64,000 nucleotides of DNA from Rana temporaria (taxonomy: Eukaryota > Chordata > Amphibia > Anura > Ranidae), in assembly GCF_905171775.1 (NCBI RefSeq), contig NC_053489.1, positions 247,377,231-247,441,230 of the forward strand. Reading direction: 5' to 3'. The text below holds more notes on this DNA, generated by a model, which was not told the origin of the DNA, made no database searches, and saw only the letters and a list, made by a program, of their open reading frames with translations. The DNA is not shown here. The first letter of the stretch is position 1.

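Overview
This is nuclear DNA from a vertebrate, most likely a frog with a large, transposon-rich genome. The single host gene reads as amphibian-type RPGRIP1, its introns are crowded with DNA transposons (hAT, Harbinger, Tc1/mariner and TTAA-flanked elements), and a CR1-type LINE is present. There is no sign of prokaryotic organisation, CRISPR, rRNA or tRNA genes. The species cannot be fixed from sequence alone.

Host gene. RPGRIP1 (retinitis pigmentosa GTPase regulator-interacting protein 1) lies on the minus strand and fills almost the whole window. I located 23 exons between 64000 and 6746. All splice phases join without a gap and encode 1,230 residues plus a stop codon. Only the first ~60 codons and the 5' UTR lie to the right of the window. 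The order is an N-terminal coiled coil (exons w1-w12, 64000-46500), a first C2-type domain (w13, 39907-39458), a short linker (w14), a second C2 domain (w15, 34672-34324, ending in w16), an acidic linker (w16-w19), and the C-terminal RPGR-interaction domain (w20-w23, 24017-6746). Exon w6 is a 24-nt microexon, and the intron after w9 has a GC donor. Intron w21 is 14.5 kb because it holds most of the large repeats.

Left flank (1-6473). Downstream of RPGRIP1 is a potentially autonomous PIF/Harbinger transposon. It carries a two-exon DDE nuclease gene (minus, 5984-4394), a three-exon SANT/Myb-like gene with an acidic repeat and a coiled coil (plus, 1438-3180), and, probably in the same element, a MADF-domain gene (minus, 504-25). 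Its right terminus (6473) has the same terminal sequence as a set of short Harbinger MITEs in the RPGRIP1 introns (for example 48627-49057), so this element is a plausible source of their transposase.

Intron repeats. At 13338-18330 a 5'-truncated CR1 LINE is split by a 3.5-kb hAT element (13522-17069, target duplication CTCTACAC) that carries two large minisatellites. At 18624-23293 two related hAT copies flank a Harbinger-MITE remnant. Only the outermost ends have a matching 8-bp duplication (GTTTGAGG), as expected if the segment moved as a composite transposon. Further hAT elements with internal arrays or short repeats lie at 33002-33996, 41468-42940 and 53276-53927. Six copies of a ~720-bp Harbinger-like MITE, about nine copies of a second MITE family, three Tc1 relics, two or three CAGTGGAACC mariner/pogo-type MITEs, and seven TTAA-flanked palindromic elements account for most of the remaining intron sequence. 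Several insertions are nested and allow relative dating.
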